Source of the DNA: Acidobacteriota bacterium
GTDB lineage: Bacteria > Acidobacteriota > Terriglobia > Terriglobales > Acidobacteriaceae
NCBI GenBank assembly: GCA_013289685.1
Contig: JABCZL010000002.1
Span: 124,001 to 188,000, forward strand
Length of the DNA: 64,000 bases
Direction: 5' to 3'
The position numbers and the translations under genes were made by a program. The notes under the pieces are model-generated. The model saw only the letters and a list, made by a program, of their open reading frames with translations, was not told where the DNA came from and did not search any database. The stretch's first letter is position 1; each line of letters starts with the position of its first letter. This document shows, piece by piece, positions 23,794 through 32,350 of the stretch.

Positions 23794-26637
23794 TCACCAA
23801 TTGACTGCGTAGTGGGCGAAGCTGGAGAGAGCTACCTGGTCGTCGCCGGGTATGTAGAAGCCGAACTTGCCCAGGCTGAGATTAGCGGCGGGCTGTGCGC
23901 CGGGCTGTGTCCAGCGATCCAGGACGGTCCATCGGTCACCGTGCTTGATCTGGTGGACGATCTCCGTGGGGCTGACGCGGATGTGGAGGGTGCGGAAACT
24001 TTTCTTGTCGCTTTTATCGGGGACAATGATCTCGTCCGATTTCTCCCCGTGGCGAATGACCGTGCGGTAGAAGGCCTTGTCGTCCATTTGGAAGAGGACG
24101 TAGTTCTTGGAATCGGTGTAGTTGAGCACCCACTGCAGGACGCGACCCTTGGTGAGCATCGCGGAAAAAACGAAGGTGCCGGAGGTCGGAACGGTTTTGT
24201 ATAGGACGAAGTCTCCGCCTTTGCGAAGGAACGAATCTTTCTCTTTCTCTTGCTCTGGCTTCCAGGCACCGGGGTCATCCCAATTCGACATACCTGTCGG
24301 GGCGAGAGACAAATCCAAAGTCTTCGATTGTCCGGCGATGACTTCGAGCGTGGAGGAGCGCGTGAACCCGTCGGCGGTTCGCGCGGTAAGAGTGTAGGTG
24401 CCGGCGGCAAGATTGAGCGGGACACCACTGCTTACGATGGTCAGGAGCTCGCCTTTTACCAGGGCAACTTTGGCGTCAGCGGGCGCGAAGGTAATTTTCA
24501 ATTCGCCGGGAGCGGCTTCCAGTGCGGCATCCGCAGCGGCGAGCGATATGGTTTCGCCCACCACAAAATGTTTCTTGAACTGCCGGGGTTTGAATCGTTC
24601 TTTGCGCAGTTCGACGGTATGGTCTCCGGGACTGACGGTGGAGATGGAGAGCGTCCCATCGGGCGGAATGGTTCCGGCGAGAGTTTGATCGACGAAAACG
24701 GTGGTTCCGGGAGCGCCGCCCTGGATGGTCAGCGAGGCCAGGCGAGGCTGCGGTTGAAGGCTCTGCGGTTGCAGCTTGAAAATGAGTCTGGCTGGTTCGC
24801 CCTTGCGAATGCGGATCTGTTGCTGCAGAGGATCCTGAAAGCCGCTCTTTGAGACTTGTACAACGTAATTCTTGAGCTCGAGATTCAGCAGGAGCAACTG
24901 TCCGGCTTGAGTGAGTTGGCGTTGCAGTTTTCCATTGAGAAAAACTTTTGCGTCGTCTTGACCGGCAACGACAAGCAGCGTGCCCAGGTCGTGACCGGAC
25001 TCCGCGGGCGGCTGGGATTGGATTGGCTGATCAGGGATTGGCTGATTCTCGACCGTGGCTTTTCCGGGGGCGGTGTTGGGAGAAACATCCACAGCAGGCA
25101 AAGGTGGTTCGGGAGTCGTTTGTGCGGGCGCGGTGGCGACCGGAGCTGAGATGGACGGCGCTGGGACAATGGGAGCGGCTGCGGGGGTCTGCGCTACTGG
25201 CGGAGCGGGATGTTTTCGCGCGAAGAAAAAGAAGAAGATCGCGGCGAACAGGATTATGGCAGCTGAGGAGATGAGGATCGGCGTTGTGGACTTCGACCGC
25301 GTGGGCGGTTTTGGACGGGATGGGGATTTGACTTTGACCGCCGATGCAGAAGGCTCGGCGGCAATAATGACGGCCTGTAGCAGGGGGAGTGGTGTCTCTG
25401 GAGTAGTGGCCAGGACCTTGTCCGGCGGAACAATGTCGGTAGGAACTTTTCTCTGCCGGATGCGGGTTCGAGCGTCTCTGCGTAGGTTCGGATTCTGCGG
25501 AACCGGTGTCGGCGCCGCCGGAGTCGGCGAAACGGGGTCTGGCGAAACCGGGCTTGGAGGAACCGGACTTGGTCGAACCGGGCTCGCCGCAGCTGAGTTT
25601 GGCGGAGCCTGACTTGGCGACACTGAGCTAGCCGAAGGCGATGTCGGTAGGACGGGGCTTGGTGGCGCCTGGCTTTGTGAAACCTGGCCTGGTGGAACCG
25701 CTTTAGGAGAAACCCGGCTGGTGGCGGCGAGTGAAGGAGTCGGAGCGCTGGGGCGCGGGACGTGAAGAATTACGGTGGTGCTTTTGCCGCGCGGCGACGC
25801 GCTGGAACTCTCCTGCGGGACCAATCCCAAGCGGAGGAGCAGGGCATTGGCGATGGACAAGATTTCTCCATCCGTCCAATGCTTGGCGGCCACTGCTTGT
25901 ATGCGCTCGGCTAACGCTTGTTTTGCAGGAACGTCGGTCGCCCCATCGATTTCGCGCTGCAGACGCCGCAGATCCTCCAAGTCGCCCCGGCGGGCCTGGC
26001 GACGCCGAGCGTCCTGGTCGCGCTGGATTGCAACCTGGATTTGAAGCAACTTGGGATCGTGGGGATGAACCGCCAGTCCCTCTGCAACCCACGCCAAGGC
26101 TGCGAATAGATCGCCGGAGGACTGCAGCTTGACCGCTTGCGAAACCCAGTCCTCCACCAAGCTTGTTTCTTTCTTGATAACGATTAGGCCGAGGATTGTT
26201 TTTGCCGTGGGATGCGCAGGGTTCAAGGCGAGCGCCTGGTTGGTCAGCGTCTCGGATTGCAACCAATCGGTTTCTACGACGGAATGCGCGTGCTCGACCA
26301 GGGCGTTGGCCAGAATGGCGCGGGCGAGAGAATTGTTTTTGTCCAGCTCGTGGGCTTTGCGCAACAGCTGAATCGCTTCCGCGGACTTTCGTTGTGCGAA
26401 CAGTTCCTGGCTTTCGGTGATAAGACGCTGGGTTTCGGCATTGCGCTTGACGCCATTACGGGCGCGCGTTTCCAGTTCGGACAGCTCCGCAGCGTTGTCC
26501 TTGGGGAATTCGGCGGCTGTGCTTTGCAGCAAATCCAGAGCGCCAGAGTAGTCGCCCGAATGCAGACAGATGTTGATCTGCTCAACGAGCGGCGTTCTAG
26601 ACTCGGTTCGGATTTGCTGGTCGCGTGTATTCGCCAA
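23794..26637 (-). CDS. giant TPR/Pro-rich/PEGA membrane protein
   Basis: A 947-residue protein starting at TTG with GAGG 9 bases upstream. Order: TPR-like helical repeats (about 20-280), a Pro/Ser/Val-rich low-complexity linker of PSPV-type repeats (about 300-395), a basic stretch, one membrane helix (about 452-474, ILISSAAIILFAAIFFFFF), a Pro/Ala linker, two or three PEGA-like domains (about 545-780, with AKVFLNGKL and TTVFVDQTL), and a C-terminal jelly-roll-like domain (KGGDFVLYKTVP to KFGFYIPGDD). It looks like the non-kinase relative of acidobacterial Ser/Thr kinases that end in PEGA domains. It probably links cytoplasmic TPR interactions to extracytoplasmic binding. Confidence 0.75.
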   Translation of the reverse strand: MANTRDQQIRTESRTPLVEQINICLHSGDYSGALDLLQSTAAEFPKDNAAELSELETRARNGVKRNAETQRLITESQELFAQRKSAEAIQLLRKAHELDKNNSLARAILANALVEHAHSVVETDWLQSETLTNQALALNPAHPTAKTILGLIVIKKETSLVEDWVSQAVKLQSSGDLFAALAWVAEGLAVHPHDPKLLQIQVAIQRDQDARRRQARRGDLEDLRRLQREIDGATDVPAKQALAERIQAVAAKHWTDGEILSIANALLLRLGLVPQESSSASPRGKSTTVILHVPRPSAPTPSLAATSRVSPKAVPPGQVSQSQAPPSPVLPTSPSASSVSPSQAPPNSAAASPVRPSPVPPSPVSPDPVSPTPAAPTPVPQNPNLRRDARTRIRQRKVPTDIVPPDKVLATTPETPLPLLQAVIIAAEPSASAVKVKSPSRPKPPTRSKSTTPILISSAAIILFAAIFFFFFARKHPAPPVAQTPAAAPIVPAPSISAPVATAPAQTTPEPPLPAVDVSPNTAPGKATVENQPIPDQPIQSQPPAESGHDLGTLLVVAGQDDAKVFLNGKLQRQLTQAGQLLLLNLELKNYVVQVSKSGFQDPLQQQIRIRKGEPARLIFKLQPQSLQPQPRLASLTIQGGAPGTTVFVDQTLAGTIPPDGTLSISTVSPGDHTVELRKERFKPRQFKKHFVVGETISLAAADAALEAAPGELKITFAPADAKVALVKGELLTIVSSGVPLNLAAGTYTLTARTADGFTRSSTLEVIAGQSKTLDLSLAPTGMSNWDDPGAWKPEQEKEKDSFLRKGGDFVLYKTVPTSGTFVFSAMLTKGRVLQWVLNYTDSKNYVLFQMDDKAFYRTVIRHGEKSDEIIVPDKSDKKSFRTLHIRVSPTEIVHQIKHGDRWTVLDRWTQPGAQPAANLSLGKFGFYIPGDDQVALSSFAHYAVNW

Positions 26638-26856
26638 GCGCTCTAACCTCGAACGTCAAATGTGGATATCGATGGTTGCGCCGGATCTGCGATGAAGGCC
26701 CACACCGCACGATCAAAAGCGCAAACCCTCGCCCCTGAATGCCCACATTGTCCAATTATCAGTGAGCGGCGGTACTCAGCCGAGATGACTGACGTAACCA
26801 GCGGTAGCCCCATTTTGGGGCTGGGCTATTTGGGGTCGGTTGGGTCCGGGCGAGGA

Positions 26857-27057
26857 CTAGCGGGTGCTGGATTCAGTGGGTAGAACCTGAGTGGAACAAG
26901 ACTGGTCGGCGTTGCGGGGTTGGTGGGCGGGTTCGGGGTGAGCGGCCCAGGGGAGCAGGTCGCGGCCGAAGGCGGCGACCATGAGGCCCGCGATGACGGC
27001 GATCAAGGCGGCGAAGAAGAGCCATCCGGCGGTGAAGAGAAACGTATCCGTCGTCAT
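26857..27057 (-). CDS. small single-span membrane protein (66 residues)
   Basis: The ATG at 27057 has AGGAA 5 bases upstream. The N-terminus is one strongly hydrophobic segment (LFTAGWLFFAALIAVIAGLMVAA) followed by a polar, Pro-rich tail. No family is recognised. It lies downstream of the CpxP-like gene on the same strand, beyond a terminator-like hairpin (27112-27160). The start signal and the membrane segment are the support, so the call is tentative. Confidence 0.5.
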   Translation of the reverse strand: MTTDTFLFTAGWLFFAALIAVIAGLMVAAFGRDLLPWAAHPEPAHQPRNADQSCSTQVLPTESSTR

Positions 27058-27111
27058 GAGAGTTCCTCAGCGACGCCACCCACAGCTTGCGCCCTTCGAT
27101 AAGCTCTGTCG

Positions 27112-27160
27112 AAAATCCCCACTTCTCGCGCAAAGAACCCGCGAGAAATGGGGCACCCGG
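27112..27160 (+). repeat. AAAATCCCC hairpin family, copy A
   Basis: The arms CCCCACTTCTCGCG and GCGAGAAATGGGG flank a short loop, with AAAAT on the left and CACCC on the right. On the minus strand it is a hairpin followed by ATTTTC, so it may end transcription of the CpxP-like gene. Three other copies are in this window. Confidence 0.8.
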
Positions 27161-27240
27161 ATTTTCATCGCCTCCGGTGGCCAAAGGCCCAAATGTGCAC
27201 TCAGGCAAGCCGTGGGCTGCCTTTTTTCGCCGCTGCTCGG

Positions 27241-27756
27241 CTATTCCGTGGGAGGAGTTGGCGGCGCTTCATGCATATGCTTCTGCATGCGGGCTTCGTG
27301 GTTGGCCTCCATCTCCTTCATTTTCGATTGCTGGTCCGGCGTGAGCAGCTGGTACATCTGGTTGTGAATGCGAGTTTGGGCCACCGTCAGTTCGGTCTCG
27401 ATTTGTGATTTCTGAGCGGCCAGGGCGCGAACCTTGGCTTCGTCGTAGGGGCCTTCGACATACTGGCGCAGCTGCTGGTCGATCTGGTGTTGCTGCTGGA
27501 ACAGCGGTTTCATGGTCGGATGTTCTTTCTGCATGATGGTCTTCATCTGCGCTTTCTGATCATCGGTCAGATTCAGAGCTTTGGCGAAGAATCCCATCTT
27601 GTGGAGGTACATCCCGCGGTGGCCTTGCATGCCGTATCCGTGGTGCTGCGTGGGCGGGGGCGGGGCAGCGTCGGCGGCGGTCTGGGACTTGGCGATGGCG
27701 GTGCCCAGCAACACTGCTACGGCGGCAGTCAGCAAGCGATAGCGAAACGATTTCAT
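27241..27756 (-). CDS. Spy/CpxP-like periplasmic LTxxQ protein
   Basis: A 171-residue exported protein: signal peptide (YRLLTAAVAVLLGTAIAKSQ), a His/Gly-rich linker (HHGYGMQGHRG), then a helical domain with two LTxxQ motifs, LTDDQ at 63-67 and LTPDQ at 138-142. In E. coli this family includes Spy, an ATP-independent periplasmic chaperone, and CpxP, which holds the CpxA sensor inactive. The divergent response regulator and histidine kinase are CpxRA-like, so a feedback role is likely. A perfect CpxR-box-like site lies 100 bases before its ATG. Confidence 0.88.
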   Translation of the reverse strand: MKSFRYRLLTAAVAVLLGTAIAKSQTAADAAPPPPTQHHGYGMQGHRGMYLHKMGFFAKALNLTDDQKAQMKTIMQKEHPTMKPLFQQQHQIDQQLRQYVEGPYDEAKVRALAAQKSQIETELTVAQTRIHNQMYQLLTPDQQSKMKEMEANHEARMQKHMHEAPPTPPTE

Positions 27757-27834
27757 GTGTGACTCCTAAATTCCTCCGGGATGTCCCGGGACTGTGGGTA
27801 CATAGATAGGAACACGGCGCGAGGGGGAAAGGCG

Positions 27835-27870
27835 GTAAAGAGATGGTCAACCGGAGTAAAGTTTTGTAAA
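27835..27870 (+). promoter_or_regulatory. CpxR-box-like operator (phased GTAAA repeats)
   Basis: GTAAA at 27856-27860, then a 5-base spacer, then GTAAA at 27866-27870, exactly the GTAAA-N5-GTAAA consensus known for E. coli CpxR. Another GTAAA lies at 27835-27839, 21 bases before the second, with a degenerate GGTCA in phase between. The site is in the spacer between the CpxP-like gene and the CpxR-like gene, consistent with autoregulation of both. Confidence 0.7.
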
Positions 27871-27914
27871 AAAGGAACCGGGTGTCGGGGCTCGTTTTCA
27901 CCGTCGTGGTGAGG

Positions 27915-27960
27915 AAAATCCCCACTTCTCGCCGAGGATGCGAGAAATGGGGCACCCGGG
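27915..27960 (+). repeat. AAAATCCCC hairpin family, copy B
   Basis: The arms CCCCACTTCTCGC and GCGAGAAATGGGG with AAAAT and CACCC flanks as in copies A, C and D. It lies between the CpxR-box-like site and the response-regulator gene. Confidence 0.8.
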
Positions 27961-28018
27961 TGCGGTTTGACAATTCTTTACTACGGGCCGGTTTCTGCGG
28001 GTGCACAATAATATTGCG

Positions 28019-28726
28019 ATGGAAAGAATACTGGTCATAGACGATGACGTGGAACTCTGCCACCTGGTGGGCGAGTATCTGCGGGCCGAGGGGTTCGCGA
28101 TTGAATGCGTGCATGACGGCGAGAGCGGGCTAAAGAAGGCTACGGCGGGTGAGTATCTGCTGGCGGTGCTCGACGTGATGTTGCCGGGCATCAATGGATT
28201 CGAGGTGCTGCGGAGGATTCGCGCGACGTCGCGGCTGCCGGTGTTGTTGCTGACCGCCCGGGGCGAAGATGTGGACCGCATCGTGGGCCTCGAGATTGGG
28301 GCCGACGATTATCTTCCGAAGCCATTCAATCCGCGAGAACTGGTGGCGCGCATTCGAGCGGTGTTGCGGCGCACGCGGGCGGATGGCAGTGGAGCGGCGC
28401 CGGCGCCGGATGTGGTCAGCGTGGGCGATGTGGAACTGGATCCGGCGACGCGGACGGTGCGTCTCGAAGGGAAGCCGGTGGATTTGACTTCGGTCGAATT
28501 TAATTTGCTGGAAGTGTTGTTGCGCGAAGCGGGGCGCGTGGTGCCGCGGGAGCGCCTGGTTAATGCGGTGCTGAGCCGTAAGTTCTCGCCGTTTGACCGC
28601 AGCATCGACATGCATGTCAGCAAGGTGCGCAAGAAATTGGGCGATACCGATAGCGACGAGCACATTAAGACGGTGCGTGGGGTCGGGTATATTTTTGCGC
28701 GGCCGAGGGAGAAGGCGAAGGCCTAG
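28019..28726 (+). CDS. OmpR-family response regulator (CpxR-like)
   Basis: A 235-residue two-domain regulator. The receiver has acidic pocket IDDD (residues 7-10), the phosphoacceptor Asp in AVLDVMLPG near 50, Thr in LLTARGED and Lys in LPKPFNPREL. The C-terminal winged helix has DLTSVEFNLLEVLLREAGRVV and SIDMHVSKVRKKLG. I prefer the ATG at 28019; an in-frame GTG at 28001 would add six residues without homology. It is followed by a CpxA-like kinase after a 247-base gap that holds a 90-bp repeat. The CpxP-like gene and GTAAA box upstream support an envelope-stress role. Confidence 0.92.
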   Translation: MERILVIDDDVELCHLVGEYLRAEGFAIECVHDGESGLKKATAGEYLLAVLDVMLPGINGFEVLRRIRATSRLPVLLLTARGEDVDRIVGLEIGADDYLPKPFNPRELVARIRAVLRRTRADGSGAAPAPDVVSVGDVELDPATRTVRLEGKPVDLTSVEFNLLEVLLREAGRVVPRERLVNAVLSRKFSPFDRSIDMHVSKVRKKLGDTDSDEHIKTVRGVGYIFARPREKAKA

Positions 28727-28748
28727 GGCTTAGTGCCTCAGGGGCTGA

Positions 28749-28838
28749 AGCCCAGATTAATTTTCAACGGCTTACGCGGCCCTAAAGGGCCGCTCTTCCA
28801 CGGTAGCACCGACAAATCCGAGTTTTTCAGCAAACTGT
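28749..28838 (+). repeat. 90-bp perfect direct repeat, copy 1
   Basis: The 90 bases starting AGCCCAGATTAATTTTC and ending AGCAAACTGT are identical to 32261-32350. The unit contains CCCTAAAGGG inside GGCCCTAAAGGGCC and no coding frame. It separates the response-regulator gene from its kinase. Confidence 0.95.
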
Positions 28839-28973
28839 AAAGCCTTCATGTAAAAAGAATGCTTTATCGCAGCCCCGAGAAGCGCTGCGGCGGCTTGAAG
28901 TGAGTAAGAAATCGTTATGAAAAGTCTGGCGTGAAGAGTAGGTTAGGAAAAGTCCTGGAGTGAAAAGTCCGGC

Positions 28974-30386
28974 ATGAAGAGTCTGTTTCTGCGAATCTTT
29001 CTATCGTTCTGGGTGGCGTTTGCGCTGTTTCTCGTAACAGCCATTCTCGTGACGCTGGCCCTGCGCCCGCGCAGTTCAACCTGGGAAGCGCTGCGGACTA
29101 CGGTCTTGAACGATGCGGTCACCGCTTATGAAGAGGGCAACGAGCACCAGCTCCGTCAGTACATGGAGGAACTGGAAGGCACGCAGCACGTGCGCGCCTA
29201 TCTTTTCGACGAGGAGGGCGAGGAACTTTCGCATCGCGCACCACCGGACTGGGCCATCCGTGTGGCCAAGGGTGGGCCACGGGTGCCGCGCGATGGATTT
29301 ATCATTCCCGCGCCCCCGATGCAACGCGACTCCCGCGCCTCTTCCGACGGAAAACATCGCTACACGTTAGTCATGGGTATGCCACCTGGGCCGCGGGTGT
29401 TTATTGGTCCACGCGGCATGCCGCTGCCGGCGCTGGTCATCCTGGTGATCTCTTCAGGGATCGTGTGCTATTTGCTGTCGTGGTATTTGACCAAGCCGAT
29501 TGTGCGGCTGCGGGCCGCGGCCCGGCAGCTGGCGGCCGGCGATCTGAGCGCACGCTCGGGCGCACCTTCGACGGGAAAGCGGAACGAAGTCGCCGGCCTA
29601 ATGCGCGACTTCGACGCCATGGCGGAACGGCTGGAGACTCTGATGAAGGCGCAGTCGCGCTTGCTGAACGATATTTCGCATGAATTGCGGTCGCCTCTGG
29701 CCCGGTTGAACGTGGCGCTGGGCCTGGCCAGGCAGCGCGCCGGCGTGGAGAGCGCCGACATGCTCGACCGGATTGAACTGGAAGCCAGCCGGCTGAACGA
29801 ATTGATTGGCAGGATTCTGACGCTGGCGCGTCTCGAGGACGGAGAACAGGGCGTGCCGCAAACTCCGGTGCCGCTGGGCGAACTGGTGGCCAATGTCGCG
29901 GAAGATGCGGAGTTTGAAGCGCAGGAGCGGCATTGCCACGTGCATACGGTGATCCCCGAAGGCAATTGGGGAGTGCGGGGCAACGATTCGCTGCTGCACA
30001 GCGCGGTGGAGAACGTGGTCCGGAATGCAATCCGTTATACGGCGGAGGGATCGTCGGTTGAGATCGTGCTGGCTCGTGAGGAACGGGGCGGTGGTGCCGA
30101 GGCGATCCTCAGGGTGAGCGATGCTGGGCCGGGAGTTCCGGAGGATGCTCTGGAAAAATTGTTTGAGCCGTTCTACCGGCTGGATGATGCCCGGGGACGT
30201 CTTACCGGGGGCGTTGGCCTGGGCCTGGCGATCACCGAGAGAGCGGTGCGCTTCCATGGCGGGAAAGTCTCAGCCTTCAATCGGCCGGAGGGCGGGCTGA
30301 TGGTGGAGATTCGGCTTCCGTTGATCGCGCCGGTGACGGCGATGAAGGAAGGGGCTGAGGTGGTGACGTTGGGGCGGCAGGCTTGA
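28974..30386 (+). CDS. sensor histidine kinase (CpxA-like)
   Basis: A 470-residue inner-membrane kinase. Helix 1 is at about 7-30, a periplasmic sensor of about 120 residues follows (VTAYEEGNEHQLRQYMEELEG), helix 2 is at about 150-170, then HAMP (KPIVRLRAAARQLAAGDLSAR), DHp with phospho-His in ISHELRSPLARLN (about 237), and a catalytic domain with N box ENVVRNAIRYT, G1 VSDAGPGVPED, F box FEPFYRLDD and G2 GVGLGLAI. All boxes are intact. Domain order and the nearby LTxxQ gene match CpxA. It shares an operon with the regulator unless the intervening 90-bp repeat ends transcription. Confidence 0.92.
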   Translation: MKSLFLRIFLSFWVAFALFLVTAILVTLALRPRSSTWEALRTTVLNDAVTAYEEGNEHQLRQYMEELEGTQHVRAYLFDEEGEELSHRAPPDWAIRVAKGGPRVPRDGFIIPAPPMQRDSRASSDGKHRYTLVMGMPPGPRVFIGPRGMPLPALVILVISSGIVCYLLSWYLTKPIVRLRAAARQLAAGDLSARSGAPSTGKRNEVAGLMRDFDAMAERLETLMKAQSRLLNDISHELRSPLARLNVALGLARQRAGVESADMLDRIELEASRLNELIGRILTLARLEDGEQGVPQTPVPLGELVANVAEDAEFEAQERHCHVHTVIPEGNWGVRGNDSLLHSAVENVVRNAIRYTAEGSSVEIVLAREERGGGAEAILRVSDAGPGVPEDALEKLFEPFYRLDDARGRLTGGVGLGLAITERAVRFHGGKVSAFNRPEGGLMVEIRLPLIAPVTAMKEGAEVVTLGRQA

Positions 30387-30783
30387 AAGCAGACTTCGGA
30401 CTTCGGACCTCAGACTTCGGACCGCGGACTTCGGACCTCAGACTTCAGACCTCGAACGCCAAGCCTAAGGACGCAAGACGTTAAGCTTCGCGACTCACGG
30501 TTGGAACCGAGTAAGGGCCGAGGGCCGGGGTCTGACGGCTGACGCCCGAGGTCCGGCATCTCCGCCAATCCTCTCGTATACTAAGAACGGCTGGGGAGCG
30601 GGCAACTCCGTGGGGTTGCCAGGGTTCCAATAGCGGTGGTGGGAGTTTGCTCTTCCCGCGCAATCCTGATACACCAATGGGTTGAGATTTTCCCGCGTTT
30701 TTCAGAGTGCAGGACCCGGCCGGCGGGGCGCGGGCCGTGTGCGCACCCTTAAACCTCACATAAATATGGAGATCAACCAGAGA
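30387..30783. other. repeat-rich spacer before the beta-propeller gene
   Basis: No convincing gene. It holds the GACTTC/GACCTC repeat cluster at its left end, an inverse-oriented counterpart near 30530-30557 (GACGCCCGAGGTCCGG), and the probable promoter of the downstream lipoprotein gene. Confidence 0.5.
30391..30450 (+). repeat. degenerate GACTTCGGACCTCA tandem repeat
   Basis: About five units of CAGACTTCGGAC / CAGACTTCAGACCTC follow one another just after the kinase gene. The reverse complement-like GAGGTCCG occurs 100 bases downstream, so long-range pairing is possible. A similar arrangement is at 56106-56205. Confidence 0.7.
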
Positions 30784-32205
30784 ATGTCGAAAAGATTTGC
30801 GTGGATGCTCGGGGTGGCGATGCTGGTTTCAATCGGATTGCTGGTGGCTTGCGGGAGCAACTACAACGCTTCGTCCGATGGACTGATGCTGGTGGGGAGT
30901 CAGGGGTCGGGGCTGGTGGAGACGTTCAGCTTCAATCTGGGAAGCGGCCACGTTTCAGCGATTTCCAACACGCCGAATGACACGTCGAGTTTGACTTGCG
31001 TTCTGAACGGTATTCCGTCCTCGCTGGTGGTGGACCCGGCTGGGGCATACGCGTATACGATTATTAATGCCAATTCATTGTGTACCACCGACCCGACGAA
31101 GCCGAGCACTACTGGCATCCTGGCGTTTAAGGTGGGCTCCGATGGGACGACGACCCAGGTCGGGAACCTGGTGCTCTTCAATCAGGGAATCGTCACGCCA
31201 TGCTTGCCGTTTCTTCCTCCTGCAAAGGGTTGCCAGCCGAGCACAAGCACCGAGCAGGTACCGGTGCTTCCGAGCATGATGGTGATGGACCCGGCTGGAA
31301 AGTTTCTGTTTGTGGCCGACCGGGCGACGACGGACTCAACCGGGCTCTTCGTGCCGGGTGCGGTTTCAGTGTTTGCGATCGGAAGTGGCGGAGCGGCGAC
31401 GGAGGTGGCGGGCTCGCCGTTCTTCACTTCGAATAATCCGATGACTCTCCCGCAATCGGGGCTGGACATCGTCAGCGTGGCTCCCACCCCCACTGTGTTG
31501 CCGCTCGTCGGCATCAATGGAGTACGGAACGCTGTTTGCAACGACTTGGGCAACAACCCGGCGACCTTGCAGTACCTCTACGCCGTGGATGGGCTCGGGA
31601 ACCAGCTGTTTGAATTCTCGGTAGATACAACGTCGGGCGTTTTGAAGAATCCCGCAACCCTCGGTCAACAACCGTTTCCGACTGATCAAATCCCCGCGGG
31701 AGTCGCGGTGGATCCTTGCAACCGGTTCGTTTATGTGAGCGACAGCCTCACGAATAGAGTCAGCGCCTACGCCATCTGCAACGGCTCGACGACCAGCCCG
31801 GCCATACCGTGTGCAGCGCTTGTCCCGGGCGCCCTGGTAGAGGTTGCGGGTTCGCCGTTCGGTCTGTCGGGAAGCGCGAATAGTCCGGGACCGCTGGTGG
31901 TGGATGCGTTTGGAAATTATGTTTATGTCGTGGGCACACTCTCCAACACGGTCTCGGTGCTCAAGATCAGCCCGATTACGGGGAGCCTGACAGCGACGGC
32001 GCCGGCAACCGTCGCCACGGGAGTCGGACCCAAGGCGATCGCGATTCGCGCGGATGACAGCTGGATGTTCGTGTCGAACTTCGGCTCCAGCAGCCTTGGA
32101 GGTAACACGGTGACGCAGTATTTGGTTACGCCGCAAAGCGGCGCGCTCACGGTGCAGCCTCCGATCCAGACGGATAATTATCCGTGGGGCGTGGCGGTGA
32201 AGTGA
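30784..32205 (+). CDS. beta-propeller lipoprotein (lactonase/YncE-like)
   Basis: A 473-residue protein with a lipoprotein signal: MSKRFAWMLGVAMLVSI, then lipobox LLVACG (Cys near residue 20). Repeated blades carry DPAG-AYAYT, DPAGKFLFVADR, DPCNRFVYVSD, DAFGNYVYVVG and RADDSWMFVSN, the signature of seven-bladed propellers of the PF10282 lactonase-like class. The start at 30784 fits the signal peptide, while the ATG at 30766 is also possible. It is probably anchored in the outer membrane or periplasm. Such propellers bind ligands or proteins; lactonase activity is not supported by any visible catalytic set. It is transcribed alone. Confidence 0.8.
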   Translation: MSKRFAWMLGVAMLVSIGLLVACGSNYNASSDGLMLVGSQGSGLVETFSFNLGSGHVSAISNTPNDTSSLTCVLNGIPSSLVVDPAGAYAYTIINANSLCTTDPTKPSTTGILAFKVGSDGTTTQVGNLVLFNQGIVTPCLPFLPPAKGCQPSTSTEQVPVLPSMMVMDPAGKFLFVADRATTDSTGLFVPGAVSVFAIGSGGAATEVAGSPFFTSNNPMTLPQSGLDIVSVAPTPTVLPLVGINGVRNAVCNDLGNNPATLQYLYAVDGLGNQLFEFSVDTTSGVLKNPATLGQQPFPTDQIPAGVAVDPCNRFVYVSDSLTNRVSAYAICNGSTTSPAIPCAALVPGALVEVAGSPFGLSGSANSPGPLVVDAFGNYVYVVGTLSNTVSVLKISPITGSLTATAPATVATGVGPKAIAIRADDSWMFVSNFGSSSLGGNTVTQYLVTPQSGALTVQPPIQTDNYPWGVAVK

Positions 32206-32260
32206 GGCAGTGGTTAGTGATTGGTGAGCGGGTGCGGCGCTCAGTACCTCTGGGGCTAAA

Positions 32261-32350
32261 AGCCCAGATTAATTTTCAACGGCTTACGCGGCCCTAAAGG
32301 GCCGCTCTTCCACGGTAGCACCGACAAATCCGAGTTTTTCAGCAAACTGT
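32261..32350 (+). repeat. 90-bp perfect direct repeat, copy 2
   Basis: Identical over 90 bases to 28749-28838. It lies between the propeller gene and the LptFG gene, which end toward each other. Related flanking sequence (CTCTGGGGCTAAAAGCCC before and a CGCAGCGCTGAAGCGCTGCG palindrome after) suggests the full element is longer than the perfect core. Confidence 0.95.

Noticed and set aside
28837-28854. Two GTAAA words near the kinase start as a second CpxR box
   Set aside because: They are separated by 8 bases, not 5, and the first lies at the end of the 90-bp repeat.
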